64,000 nt of DNA from CAVUWL01 sp963787415. GTDB taxonomy: Bacteria; Actinomycetota; Thermoleophilia; Solirubrobacterales; 70-9. The position numbers were made by a program, and so were the translations under genes. Under the pieces are notes generated by a model that had not been told where the DNA came from, did not search any database, and saw nothing but the letters and a program-made list of their open reading frames with translations. The stretch spans positions 1 through 64,000 of the forward strand of contig CAWBCO010000006.1 of NCBI GenBank assembly GCA_963787415.1. The letters are read 5' to 3'. This document shows positions 8,575 to 18,168 of this stretch, piece by piece (the first letter of the stretch is position 1; the number at the start of each line of letters is the position of its first letter).

Positions 8575-8765
8575 AACGAACTAGTGCATACCCGCTTCGT
8601 TCCGTCCGCTGCGGCCCTGACCGCGTCTCGTTGTTGCTTCGGCCAAACGTGGGCCTCGAGCCTGGAACGGCCGCACGGAGCCCGCAGTGGCGCGAGACGG
8701 CGACTCCGCACCAGGTTTCCGGCTGCGGCTCGCGGAGGCAACCGGGTATGCACCAACGAACTAGT
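8575..8765. repeat. Small element with terminal inverted repeats and 11-bp flanking direct repeats
   Basis: AACGAACTAGT occurs at 8575-8585 and again at 8755-8765, exactly 180 bases apart. Just inside, GTGCATACCCG (8584-8594) is matched by its reverse complement CGGGTATGCAC (8743-8753). No protein is encoded between. The layout (direct repeats outside, inverted repeats inside, short non-coding core) is that of a miniature inverted-repeat element with target duplication. It abuts the stop codon of the exported-protein gene that ends at 8765. Confidence 0.65.
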
Positions 8766-11521
8766 TATCCCAGAGAGGCGCGGCGCGAGTTTCGGCGTCC
8801 ACGTACCTTCCCGTCTTGAACCTTACACGCCGTCTTGGTCTTCACATTCTGGGTCAACGACTTACCGTTTTGGCCGCTGAATTCAATTGTGGAAACGGTC
8901 GGAGCGCCGCAAAGGCTCTGGGTGTTTGAAAGGTAGCCCCGGCTCCCACCGAACAGGGTGAAGCGGAAATGTCCGATTGGGGCATCGGGGACGATCGGCA
9001 CTACCGTTTTGAGGCGCCCGGTGTTGCCAAGTGTGGAGGATTCGGCCTCCGGAGTCAGCGTCACTTGGCCACCGAGAATGAAGGCAAGGTGGGGCAGGAC
9101 GCCGTAGCCGGAGACAGCGTAGACGGGACCTTTGAGCGGCGCTTCGAGCAGCGGCGTGTTGGTGATTGCTTCACCAATCGGCTGGCGACCGGCGCAGTGA
9201 TCGGAAGCAAGTTCGGCTCGATCGCAGAGGTTGCCGAGGTGGCGCTGGTCGATCTCGAAGGCTTTCGGCAGGGTGACCGAGAGTGATTTGATGTTGGCGT
9301 CGCCGGATCGGGTGTCGAGTTCGATCGCGAGACTTGGGTCCTTGCTTCGCTGGGTAGCCTTGCGCCCACCGAGCTGGGTGATCGTCATCTTCGGAGCAAA
9401 GGGGAGCGAAAAGCAGTCGGCAGCGTGGAAGTAGGAGCTGAAACTCGCCGCGGTGCCCTGGTCGCCGATCCCTTCCGAGCTGACCGAGAGGGGCGAGCAG
9501 TTGGTCGGGTTGATCATGAAACTCGGCTTGTCGATATTGACTTGGATCGAGCGCAGCCGCAGCGGAATGCCGCCGATGATCTCCGGCACGGTTTCGGAGT
9601 CAGCGATCACGTGGGCGTCGAGAGGGTCGATGTGAAGGGCGACCCTAACCACCACCGTGCCGTAGTCATATGGTCCGGCGAGAGCGGGAGTGATTGCCAC
9701 TAGCGAGAGCGGAGCCCCCTGGAAGGGACCAGCCATATAGATCTTTCCTTCTGCGTGGAAGGGGTGGGTGCCGGGACCGGCGGCCACGTTTGAAGTGCCG
9801 ATTTCTGAGGATGCGGGGCAGCTAGGGTCGGCTTGCTCGGTCTTACCCGCGGTTGTGGCGGCCGCAGCAATCGAGGCATCGGGGCAGTAGGTGACACCAT
9901 GAAGGTTGGCGGTCAGGCCGGGGGGCATGGTGAAGTTGAGATGGCCGAGGAACTGGTCGCCGTCTTCACGGCTCAACTTCAGAGTGAAGGAGGAAAAGGC
10001 GCCGGCGGTGGGGTTCGAGGTACCCGCTTCCAGGGTCGGGTTGAAGGGACGGATCTGGCCGGGGCATTCGCTGCCGTGGGGGCCAGTTTCGAGGCCGAAG
10101 ACCTTGCTGGAGAGCGCATCAGGCAGCGCTTCATCCCAGGGATAGAAATGGGCACTGACCGTGTAAATGGTGCAGGCTGCGGGGGTGGCCATCAGGGCTC
10201 GTTCGCCGGCAAAGAGGTGGAGCTGGAAGTTTTCGAAGGGAAGCTGAGGCAGGTTTTCGAAGTAGGCGGTGATTTGGCCGGTTTCGGGGTTTGGCTTGAA
10301 TGAACCGACCAGCTTTATGTTCATTCCGAATCCCGAGACGACCAAGAAGAGGCGGTACTCGTTATTTGGCTCGGGCTGACCGATATAGACGGAGCCGAGG
10401 AGCGGACCGTTAAGCGTCGGCGAGTCGATTGCGATTGTGCCAATCTTTGCGTTATCGGGGCATTCGGCGGGCCCCTCTGATCCAAAGTTGGCTTGAGCGT
10501 TGGTGCATTCGCTCTGTCCGTCGGCGGCGTCAGGGTTGATCGTGAGCCCGGAAGGCAGGGTGAGGATGACCGATTTGATCTCCGAGGGGGAGGCTGCAAA
10601 CCCCTCGAATTGCTGGGCGCTCATTTCAAGGTCGAGGCCTGAGGGAGAATCTGTTTCGTTGCTGGTCGGGCTCGCCTGAAGAAGCGGTTTGAACACCTCT
10701 TTTTCGCAACCTTCAATTGGTGGGTAGCTGGACTCCGCCTGGGAGGAATGTTCTGGATCCTGGTAGGTCTGGACTTCGAGAGTCGTGATCAGCGGTTTGC
10801 CTGCGCAGGTGGTCGGATTGTCGGTCAGCGGACTGACGGGAAGGCTTGAGAGCGTTTCTTCATGCAGGCAGCTGGTATTGGTGAGTCCCGGGCAGCCGGG
10901 TGGGTTACCCGGAGTGCCTTTCGAGAAGCGCTCGGTGTTGTGGCTAGCTTCGGCTGGGAATCCCCATAGGGTGAATTCAACGCGCGCCAAAGGCGTGAGC
11001 TGGGTGATATTTGAGACCTTAAAACGAAGTCCATAGTCCGTATCGGTGCGCACTGTGACCGGAATCGCGATCGGAATATCCAGAGTTGGGACGATGAACT
11101 CGAAGAGAGCGGTCTGGTCTGGCTCGGGAACAAGATCATAAATTGGAGCGGTACCGAGCAGGTATCTCGGATTGCCCGCATGACTCGCGTATACGGTTAT
11201 CAGCCCGGCTTGCGAGTTGGAGCCACACTGGTCCAGGGCGAAATCAGATGGAGCGCACTCGGTGATCGCGTTGGTGTTGCCGAACACCCCCTGAGGGGCG
11301 TTGAAGGTCACGTTCTGCGCCGACTCGGGTTCGCCGGGGTTTTCAAGTTCGAAGACGGTATGTAGGTCGGGGTGGGCACCAGCCTCGGATGTCGAGGTCG
11401 TCGTTGTAAAGGAGTGGGGCGTAATCGCCTCGCTGGCCCGGGCCTTGGCGGAAAGAAGCGCCAGGGCGAGTAGGCACCCAGCCACAAGGGCAGCGCTGCG
11501 CGGCACGAGATGGCGGATCAC
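8765..11521 (-). CDS. Large exported protein, about 920 residues, last gene of the operon
   Basis: The 918-residue protein starts at GTG (11521) in a GTGA overlap with the stop of the gene before it. A clear signal peptide (ALVAGCLLALALLSAKARA) ends near residue 29. The rest is beta-rich and Pro/Ser/Thr-rich with many paired Cys (for example CAPSDFALDQC, CPGLTNTSC). It contains repeated units with the phrase LPSGLTINPDAADGQSEC and GPLLGSVYIGQPEPNNEYR, and later GPFQGAPLSLVAITPALAGP. No catalytic motif is recognisable. It is a paralogue of the 927-residue protein at 15385-18168, and the two align through most of their length. It is probably secreted and cell-surface associated, with unknown function. 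The basic C-terminal end (GKVRGRRNSRRASLG) follows a Cys. A small repeat element lies right at its stop codon. Confidence 0.8.
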   Translation of the reverse strand: MIRHLVPRSAALVAGCLLALALLSAKARASEAITPHSFTTTTSTSEAGAHPDLHTVFELENPGEPESAQNVTFNAPQGVFGNTNAITECAPSDFALDQCGSNSQAGLITVYASHAGNPRYLLGTAPIYDLVPEPDQTALFEFIVPTLDIPIAIPVTVRTDTDYGLRFKVSNITQLTPLARVEFTLWGFPAEASHNTERFSKGTPGNPPGCPGLTNTSCLHEETLSSLPVSPLTDNPTTCAGKPLITTLEVQTYQDPEHSSQAESSYPPIEGCEKEVFKPLLQASPTSNETDSPSGLDLEMSAQQFEGFAASPSEIKSVILTLPSGLTINPDAADGQSECTNAQANFGSEGPAECPDNAKIGTIAIDSPTLNGPLLGSVYIGQPEPNNEYRLFLVVSGFGMNIKLVGSFKPNPETGQITAYFENLPQLPFENFQLHLFAGERALMATPAACTIYTVSAHFYPWDEALPDALSSKVFGLETGPHGSECPGQIRPFNPTLEAGTSNPTAGAFSSFTLKLSREDGDQFLGHLNFTMPPGLTANLHGVTYCPDASIAAAATTAGKTEQADPSCPASSEIGTSNVAAGPGTHPFHAEGKIYMAGPFQGAPLSLVAITPALAGPYDYGTVVVRVALHIDPLDAHVIADSETVPEIIGGIPLRLRSIQVNIDKPSFMINPTNCSPLSVSSEGIGDQGTAASFSSYFHAADCFSLPFAPKMTITQLGGRKATQRSKDPSLAIELDTRSGDANIKSLSVTLPKAFEIDQRHLGNLCDRAELASDHCAGRQPIGEAITNTPLLEAPLKGPVYAVSGYGVLPHLAFILGGQVTLTPEAESSTLGNTGRLKTVVPIVPDAPIGHFRFTLFGGSRGYLSNTQSLCGAPTVSTIEFSGQNGKSLTQNVKTKTACKVQDGKVRGRRNSRRASLG

Positions 11522-14500
11522 TTTCTTCTCCCGTGCCTACGGTGGACGTCACGCTGATGATGATGCTTGACCTTGTGGGGCTTGCGTACACAGCGACCGT
11601 TCTTTCTCAGGAAGCCCTGCCTGCAGGGACTGGGCGGCGGCGTGTAGTTTCCGCCAGTGCCTCTGAACGTGCCGAGGTTTGAAGGAGGGGGTGACTGGCT
11701 GCCCGGCCCATGGCACTCATCCGAGGATGCGCAGAGGGGCGGTTGAGGGATGACGAAGAAGCCGCCCGCTTCGCGAGCATCATAGATCTTCGTTATCGGT
11801 CCGTTGTGGTCCTGCGGCGCAAGTGTGTCGTGGGTGAAAAAGAAGGCGTCAGTGCCGTCGGCGCTGACGCTTAGAAGACCGGAATCGAAGGGACTTGAGC
11901 CCGAGGAGATGAGGTTGATGCACTCATTGGCGAGAGAGAAGAAATCCGGGCTTTCAGCTTGGCAGGTCCCGGCCCCGACAGCCTCCCACTCATACACATC
12001 TTGGCGATTATCGGTATCCCTAAGCACCAACGCGTCGTCGGTGTTAAAGAAGACGCGACCATCGTCGGTAAGGCTCGACCCGTTGGAAGCGAGGCTCGCA
12101 TTTCCGGTCGCCTGGGCATTAGTCGGATCGCATGAGGCGCAGTTAATCTCGTTGGTCGCAGCGTCGAAGCGGAACACCTCCGAGTAGCCGGAGCTTTTAT
12201 AGCCCGTCAGCGGCTCGGTAGTCGGAAAGGCCGCATATTCCCCACTCGGGGTGATCTGGAAGTCGGCGGTGTGGCGGGTTTCAGCTTCGCTGAGCGCATC
12301 GAGCACCTCGGGGTCTTCGGAGTCAAGGGTGGCGATGAAGCGCGGTTCAGAGCCGGGGACCGAGAGGTAGAGGTTGGGCTGGTTCTCGGTGCCGTTGGAG
12401 GCGCCATCGAGCTTCTCTGGGGAGAGGAAGTAGATCCAGCCAGATTCAGCGGCCACTCCCCCACCGCCGCCGATCGCAACCGCGTTGCAGTTTTCTTCTG
12501 CCCCGATCGCGTTCCAGTGGGGACCGTTTTTGTTAGAGACCGGATCACAGGCTTCGCTGTTGCCGGCTCCTTCGGTGCCGGTGGAGACCCGGGTCAGGGT
12601 GGCTGATGATGCAGAGACGTCGGCTCGGTAGATGTCGGTGCTTTCATCGGTGTCTTGGTTTGAGGCGGTGGGCAGGGCGTCTTTGGTTGAGAAGTAGACC
12701 GCCGAGCCGTCTTGGGTCATCCCGTCAAAGAGGACGCCACCTTTAAAGCCCGCTCCCCCAGGAGAGGAGATCACCCCGGGGGTGAGGTCGATCGAGCGGA
12801 TCGAGTCCCCGATATCCATGTAGAGGTGGTAGTAGACGTTGCCGTCGGCGTCTTCGGAGACCTTTTGGCCCACCAGGATGCGGTTGCCATCCTTTGAGAT
12901 AGCGAGCTCAGAGATCCCGTTTTCATCGCCTTCTTTCCCATCGCATTTGCCAGCTCCCTGCAGGCAGGGAAGGGCGGTGGGGAAGTCTTCTGCGCTGGGG
13001 GTATTGGAGATCACGTGGGTTTCGTGGGTTAGGAGGTCTCGGTCATAGATCGAGACGTCGCCTGTTTCATCGTTTCCGCCCTGGGCAAAGCGCGAGGTGG
13101 AGCCAAAGATCAGGTGTTCGCCGTTGGCGGAGAGGTCTTGGGCGATGCGGCCGTCGGGAGTGGCGGAGGGTCCGGGTTCAAAGCCGGGGGCCCCGACCAT
13201 GCCCTGCACCAGTTGACCGCTTGAGAGACGAACCGGGATCCCGGTGTAGCCGGCTTCAAAGCACGGCGAGCAGCCTTCGGGACCGCCGAAGGCAAAGGTT
13301 TCCAGGTTGGAGCTGGCCGCGGAGGGGATCGAGGAGAAGGGTTTGGCGGTGAAGGGGTCATTGGCGGGGACGCCGACGTAGGTCGGTTGACCAGCCTTCG
13401 GAGCCGCGGGTCGCGATATAGGGGTCCACTCCTTTATTGGTTGGATTCCCCACAACGCCGGGGAGCGCCCCATCATGGACTCCGTATAGAACCCGCGAGG
13501 TGCCGCTCGCTCCGGAGGCCTGCGGATAGCCACCGTATGGGGTCTGACCGGGTACGAGATTCGACTCCACATCATAACCACCACTTTCGGCAGATGAGAC
13601 GAGCTCATAGGCCCGGCAATCGAGGAGCAGCGTTGCGCCAGTCTGTTGGCGAGCAAGGCTGTTGGAGCAGACTTCGTGAATCTTGGGAGCGAACGGGAAG
13701 GTGGTAAAAGAGGTTTCGGAGCTACCCGTGCCGAGCGTGTTCGTTGCCAGAATGCGGACGTTATAGATCGTACCCGGCGTAAGACCAGTCAGTAGCTCAG
13801 AGAGGCTCTGGGCGGTGGTGCCGGAGCCGATGCTCATTTCGGGCGTTGGGACGCTGGTACACGATCCCGGGTTCGCTTCACAGTCAACAGTGCCGTATTC
13901 AAAGTGGTAGGTAGTTTCCTTGCCACCGGGATTGATCTTGGCGCTAACAAGAGCGCTTTCAGAGTGGACTTCACTCACCGACTCGCTGACCGCTGGCGCT
14001 GCCGCCACGGTTTCAAGTGTTCGATCTTCGCCCTCGCTAGTCCCGTTATGGTCACCTGCGCTCGTGCGATAATGATAGGTGGTGGCCGGATTAAGACTGG
14101 CGAGGTTGATGGTGGTATGAACTTCGACTGGCGCAGTGATCGGGTCGGTCGGGGTGCCCACCACTTCGTTTTCGCTGTTAAGACACGCAGTGGTTTCGCC
14201 ATAGGAAGTATCGAGCCCGTATTCGAAGTGACAGGACGTGACAGGACCACCTTTGTGAGCCAGGTCAGGATCGACGTGGCCGGTGAGAGTAATCGTGGTC
14301 TGACCAAAATTCGTGGTCGGTCCGGTCGTGACGGTGGGGACGGTGACCGGTTCGAAAATGTCGACTAAGCTGCTGCCTTCGTCCGCGACGTAGACATCAT
14401 TGCTGGAATCGTTAACGACTACACCGCGGCCGAATGAAAAGCTACCGAAACTGTTGACTCGCATCCCGGAGGAGCTGAACTCGTCAACCGCGCTGACTTC

Positions 14501-15385
14501 GTCGACGTAAACGTTGCCTTCGGCGTCGGTTGCAACGCCGAGTGCGGAGTTGCCAATGGGTGTGCAAGCGTTGACGCAGGCTCCGGAGGAATCAAACTCT
14601 AAGACACCATAGCCATTCTCAGCCGCATAGATATTCCCGTGGGAGTCAATGGCGAGGCTAAACAAACTTTCCGCCAAATGGCCGGTGCCGATCTGAGCCA
14701 CGAAGACGCCCGACGGTTCGAAGATGTCAATGGCCGCGTTGGTCAGATCTGAGACGTAGACATCGCCATTGGATGCGACAGCGACACCGGTGGGGTCAAA
14801 ATTGCCGTTGTTTACTACGGGAGGCAGGTCCAGAGACGACTGAGTTGCTCCATTGGCGGGAACGTCAGCGACCGTAATCGGGGCCTGCGCGGTGCGTGAG
14901 CCGGACGGTCCAAATTGAGTCACGGATTTGGCCCCATTTTCAGCCACGTAGATATCGCCTTGATTTGGACCGCTGCTGTTATCGACCCCGACACCGTAGG
15001 GGTTTGAGAAAGGGTATGGAGTGCTGCCATCGGCTTCGGTCAGCATTGGGTGGGTTGGGTCCTTGCTGCCATCGGCTTCGAAGGCGTAGACGGCATTAGC
15101 GCCGTAGGATGAAGCGTAGATCTCTCCTGTTTTCTGGTTGATGGCCAGTTCGAGAGGACTTGCAGCTCCACCGGCGAGGGTGAAGGACTTCGAGAACCGA
15201 TGGATTTGAGTGGCGTCGGCCGTGGCAGCGCTAAACAGCGACGTTCCCGCAACAACGGTCAGCACGGTGGTCGCGACGATATTTCGCGCTGACAGCCCCG
15301 AAGCGATTCGCCACCCCCACGTCCTAGCGCGGTGTAGGAAGCCAGGTGTCGTGGAGAGACGGCGGAAGTTAGGAATGACCCCCAT
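11518..15385 (-). pseudogene. Exported beta-propeller/fibronectin-like protein, split by one frameshift
   Basis: Two overlapping frames make one protein. The first (15385 down to 13358) has a signal segment (IVATTVLTVVAGTSLFSAAT), an NHL-type propeller with strands such as GDIYVAENGAKSV, two fibronectin-like modules (HFEYGLDTSYGET; TTYHFEYGT) and the linker LLLDCRAYELVSS. It ends abruptly after GSEGWSTDLRRRPRQ. The second frame takes over at about 13385 with YVGVPANDPFTAKPF and continues as a second propeller (SANGEHLIFGSTSRFAQGG) to a basic tail containing CRQGFLRKNGRCVRK. The span is one base longer than a multiple of three, so a single insertion explains the break. The joined product, about 1289 residues, parallels the intact 1294-residue gene at 18165. 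The ATG overlaps the previous TAA as TAATG. It may be a pseudogene or a sequencing artefact. Confidence 0.8.
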
Positions 15386-18168
15386 TAGTGAGTGGTCCTC
15401 TTCTTCTTGCTACAGGGGGTCTGCAGTACCGGGTTTGAGCTGGTCGATTTGCCGTTCTGGCCCGCCATCTTGACAACAGCGTGCTGGACGGCGGCGCAGA
15501 GGTTCGTCGAGTTCTCCAGTAATCCCTTCTTGCCTCCGTCGAGGCTCAAGCTGAACTTGGAAACTGGAGCATCGGGGACCGTTGCGAAGGTGGTGCGCAG
15601 GCCGCCATGGACCGTGTCGATCTTGCCCACGAGGGTAATATCGATCTGGCCGTTGAGGGTTGCGACCACATCGGGAAGCCCGCTCTTGTTTTCTGGATCC
15701 GAACGGAGATAGACGGGGCCTTCGAGAGGGTGTTCTAACAACGGCGTTTCAGCTTTGGCGAAACCAATCTCAGAGCCCGCCGGGCAGCGTTCACCGGGAG
15801 TCGTTCCTTCCCCAAATTGGACTCTGGTGCAGGGGTCTTTGATGTGGGCATTGTCGAGGAGCTCGCTTGGGGGCAGCGTGAGCGCTACGCGGGCGACGTT
15901 GGCGTGGGTGCCGCCACCGTTCGGGAAGCTGAGCTCGGTGTGCAGCGCGGGGTTGCCGTCGTGCTTGGTAGAACCGGAAACTCCGATCACGAGTTTGGGG
16001 GCGAAGGGAAGAGCGCCGCACTCGGCGACTTGGAGCGGAAAGCTAAGGTCGGCTTGGCCGCCTTCGATGCCGCTAGCCGTGGCGTGGATTGAGAACGGAT
16101 CGCAGTCAGTCGGATTGAGGGTGAAATTGGGTCTATTGAGTTCGATTTGGATTTGGCGCAGCCGCAGCGGGATGCCTTCGAGGATCTGGGGAAGTCGATC
16201 AGATACGGCGGTGATCTGGGCTGTTTCGGGATTGACATCGAGCGCAGCACGAACGACGACATCCCCGAGGTCATATGGACCGGAAACCGCTGGGGTGATC
16301 ACCGCAAGAGAGAGCGGGGCTCCTCTATAAGGACCAGCGAGATAGACCTTGCCGGATAAATATACCGGGTGGGTGCCGGCACCTGCGCCGGTGCTTGAGA
16401 CACCGATTTGAGAAGCCGCGGGGCAACTCGGGTTTGTCTCCTCTTGGAGGCCGGAGTAGCTGGATTCCGCCGCCGCCTTGAGGGCGGTGTCCGAACAGTA
16501 TGGGATCCCGGCAAGTGTTGCCAGAAGGCCGGGCGGGGTCGAAACGGTGAGGTTGTTCAGGTCCTGTTCGCCGTCGCTTCGGGTCAGGTTTATGGTGAAG
16601 GGGGCGTGCACGCCGGCAGTATTCTCAGGGGGACCGGCTTGAAAGCCGGGGGCAAGGGGCCGCGTCGCGCCGGGGCATGAGGCGCCACCGGGACCCGAGT
16701 CGAGACTGAACAGTTGGGTCGCACCCTGTTCGGCGAGGGTTCCGTCCCAGGGTGCAAAGGTGCTGTTGACCGCGTAGGTTTCGCAGCGGGTGGGGGTGGC
16801 CAGAAGACCGCCTTCAGAGCCAAAGAAGTGGAGATTAATCTCAGTCAGCGGAGCCTGCGGCAAGGTCGGAAAAGAAACGGTCAGCCTGCCAGTTTTGGGA
16901 TCGGGCGCCACGTTGCCCACCAGCTTTATGTGGGTGGCGAAGCCGTTTGCGCTAACGAAGATGCGGTAGCGGTTCCCCGGCTTCGGTTCGGCTATGTAAA
17001 TCGAACCCGGTAATGGCCCGGGGAGCGCAGAGCTTTCAAGCGATACCGTGCCGATCCGGGAATATTCGGGGCACTGCGCTTCTTCTGTCGAAGCGAATTG
17101 GCCAAGCCGCGCTTGAGCTTCGGAGCACGAGGTCTTACCGTCGGCGGCGCTTGGGTTAATTGATAGGCCTTCAGGTAGATCAACCGTAAGCGCGTGAATC
17201 TCCGACGGAGAGGGCGTTGTGGGGCTCAGCTCCTGCGGGACGCTTAGATCCACTTCCAGCCCTGAGGGCGAGTCGGTCTGAGTCGTCGTCGTTTGAGCGC
17301 TTAGGCTCGGGTTAAAGCTAAGCTGATCGCATCCGGTCGTCGCCGGCCATGGCGCCGTTTCTTCTCCGGTGCTGCCGTCGTAGCTGAGCGCATCGAGTGT
17401 GGAGCTAAGCGGCCCGGTGCAGGTCGTCGGGTTCTGCAGAAACGGAATGGCGGGGCTGTTCGACGGAAAGCCAGGCCGGAATCCAGGTCCAAAGCGCTCG
17501 AAATTATGGATCGGTTCGGCTGGTACCCCCCACAGTTCCTCTTCGAAGGACACAAGGGGCAATATCTGCTCAATACCATCTGTCAACACATCCAGACCGT
17601 AGTCCGTCCCGGTCCTCGCGGTAAGCACGTGATAAACTGGCGTGTTGAATAGCGGCGTCAGCCAGCCGATTAGGCCCGCTTGGTTCGGCCTTGGTTCCAA
17701 GTTAAACACGGGCCGCTCAAAAGGGCCGAAAATCTGCGTTGTGATGTCGACACTGGGGTAAGCTATTCCAACCTGTGAATCCGCTGGGCATTCTTCCCTG
17801 GCAAAGTCCGCCGCATTGCATTTCGGCGTAGCATGCGGATTTCCGATGACGCCCGGTGGTAGGTGAACATCAAGATTCCTAGCATCATTGCAGTGGCACG
17901 GAATTTCGGGATTTGGATACGGCCCATCATGATCGAAGTCTTCGACAGCGAACTTGAACGTGATGTTGGGGTGACCACCCGCCTGTGTCGACGATGGCGC
18001 GGCGCTATATGAATAGATTTTGAAAGCCGCCGCCGAGGATGCCGTGAAAAGTGAAATCCCGATAATCGCAAATGCCACGCTAGCGGTCGCGCGCTGCCTG
18101 GCATAGTGGTTCGCATCCCTGGGCAAGACCCCAGCGACAAAACGTTGGAAGCCCCGCAGTGGATTCAT
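15385..18168 (-). CDS. Large exported protein, about 930 residues, paralogue of the 8765 gene
   Basis: The 927-residue protein starts at 18168 in an ATGA overlap with the upstream stop. The signal peptide hydrophobic core is SVAFAIIGISLFTASSAAAF (about 31-50). The mature part has the same order of elements as the 918-residue paralogue: TQAGGHPNITFKFAV near the start, an early Cys pair (CHCNDARNLDVHLPPGVIG), SPSGLEVDLSVPQE, LPEGLSINPSAADGKTSC, and GPYRGAPLSLAVITPAVSGP. I recognise no enzyme motif. Proteins of this type occur, as far as I know, in Solirubrobacterales, where they stay unnamed. The C-terminus CSKKKRTTH is short and basic. It is translationally coupled on both sides (ATGA upstream, TAATG downstream), so the operon likely makes it in fixed ratio with the propeller proteins. 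Confidence 0.8.
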   Translation of the reverse strand: MNPLRGFQRFVAGVLPRDANHYARQRATASVAFAIIGISLFTASSAAAFKIYSYSAAPSSTQAGGHPNITFKFAVEDFDHDGPYPNPEIPCHCNDARNLDVHLPPGVIGNPHATPKCNAADFAREECPADSQVGIAYPSVDITTQIFGPFERPVFNLEPRPNQAGLIGWLTPLFNTPVYHVLTARTGTDYGLDVLTDGIEQILPLVSFEEELWGVPAEPIHNFERFGPGFRPGFPSNSPAIPFLQNPTTCTGPLSSTLDALSYDGSTGEETAPWPATTGCDQLSFNPSLSAQTTTTQTDSPSGLEVDLSVPQELSPTTPSPSEIHALTVDLPEGLSINPSAADGKTSCSEAQARLGQFASTEEAQCPEYSRIGTVSLESSALPGPLPGSIYIAEPKPGNRYRIFVSANGFATHIKLVGNVAPDPKTGRLTVSFPTLPQAPLTEINLHFFGSEGGLLATPTRCETYAVNSTFAPWDGTLAEQGATQLFSLDSGPGGASCPGATRPLAPGFQAGPPENTAGVHAPFTINLTRSDGEQDLNNLTVSTPPGLLATLAGIPYCSDTALKAAAESSYSGLQEETNPSCPAASQIGVSSTGAGAGTHPVYLSGKVYLAGPYRGAPLSLAVITPAVSGPYDLGDVVVRAALDVNPETAQITAVSDRLPQILEGIPLRLRQIQIELNRPNFTLNPTDCDPFSIHATASGIEGGQADLSFPLQVAECGALPFAPKLVIGVSGSTKHDGNPALHTELSFPNGGGTHANVARVALTLPPSELLDNAHIKDPCTRVQFGEGTTPGERCPAGSEIGFAKAETPLLEHPLEGPVYLRSDPENKSGLPDVVATLNGQIDITLVGKIDTVHGGLRTTFATVPDAPVSKFSLSLDGGKKGLLENSTNLCAAVQHAVVKMAGQNGKSTSSNPVLQTPCSKKKRTTH

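Noticed and set aside
8575..8765. CRISPR-like direct repeats
   Set aside because: There are only two 11-bp repeats, 180 bp apart, with inverted repeats inside; this is not a repeat-spacer array, and no cas gene is present.
13400..13656. Start of a separate gene at 13656 on the minus strand
   Set aside because: The first 80-90 codons overlap the conserved end of the upstream frame and look like noise; the real coding in that frame begins only after the frameshift near 13385.
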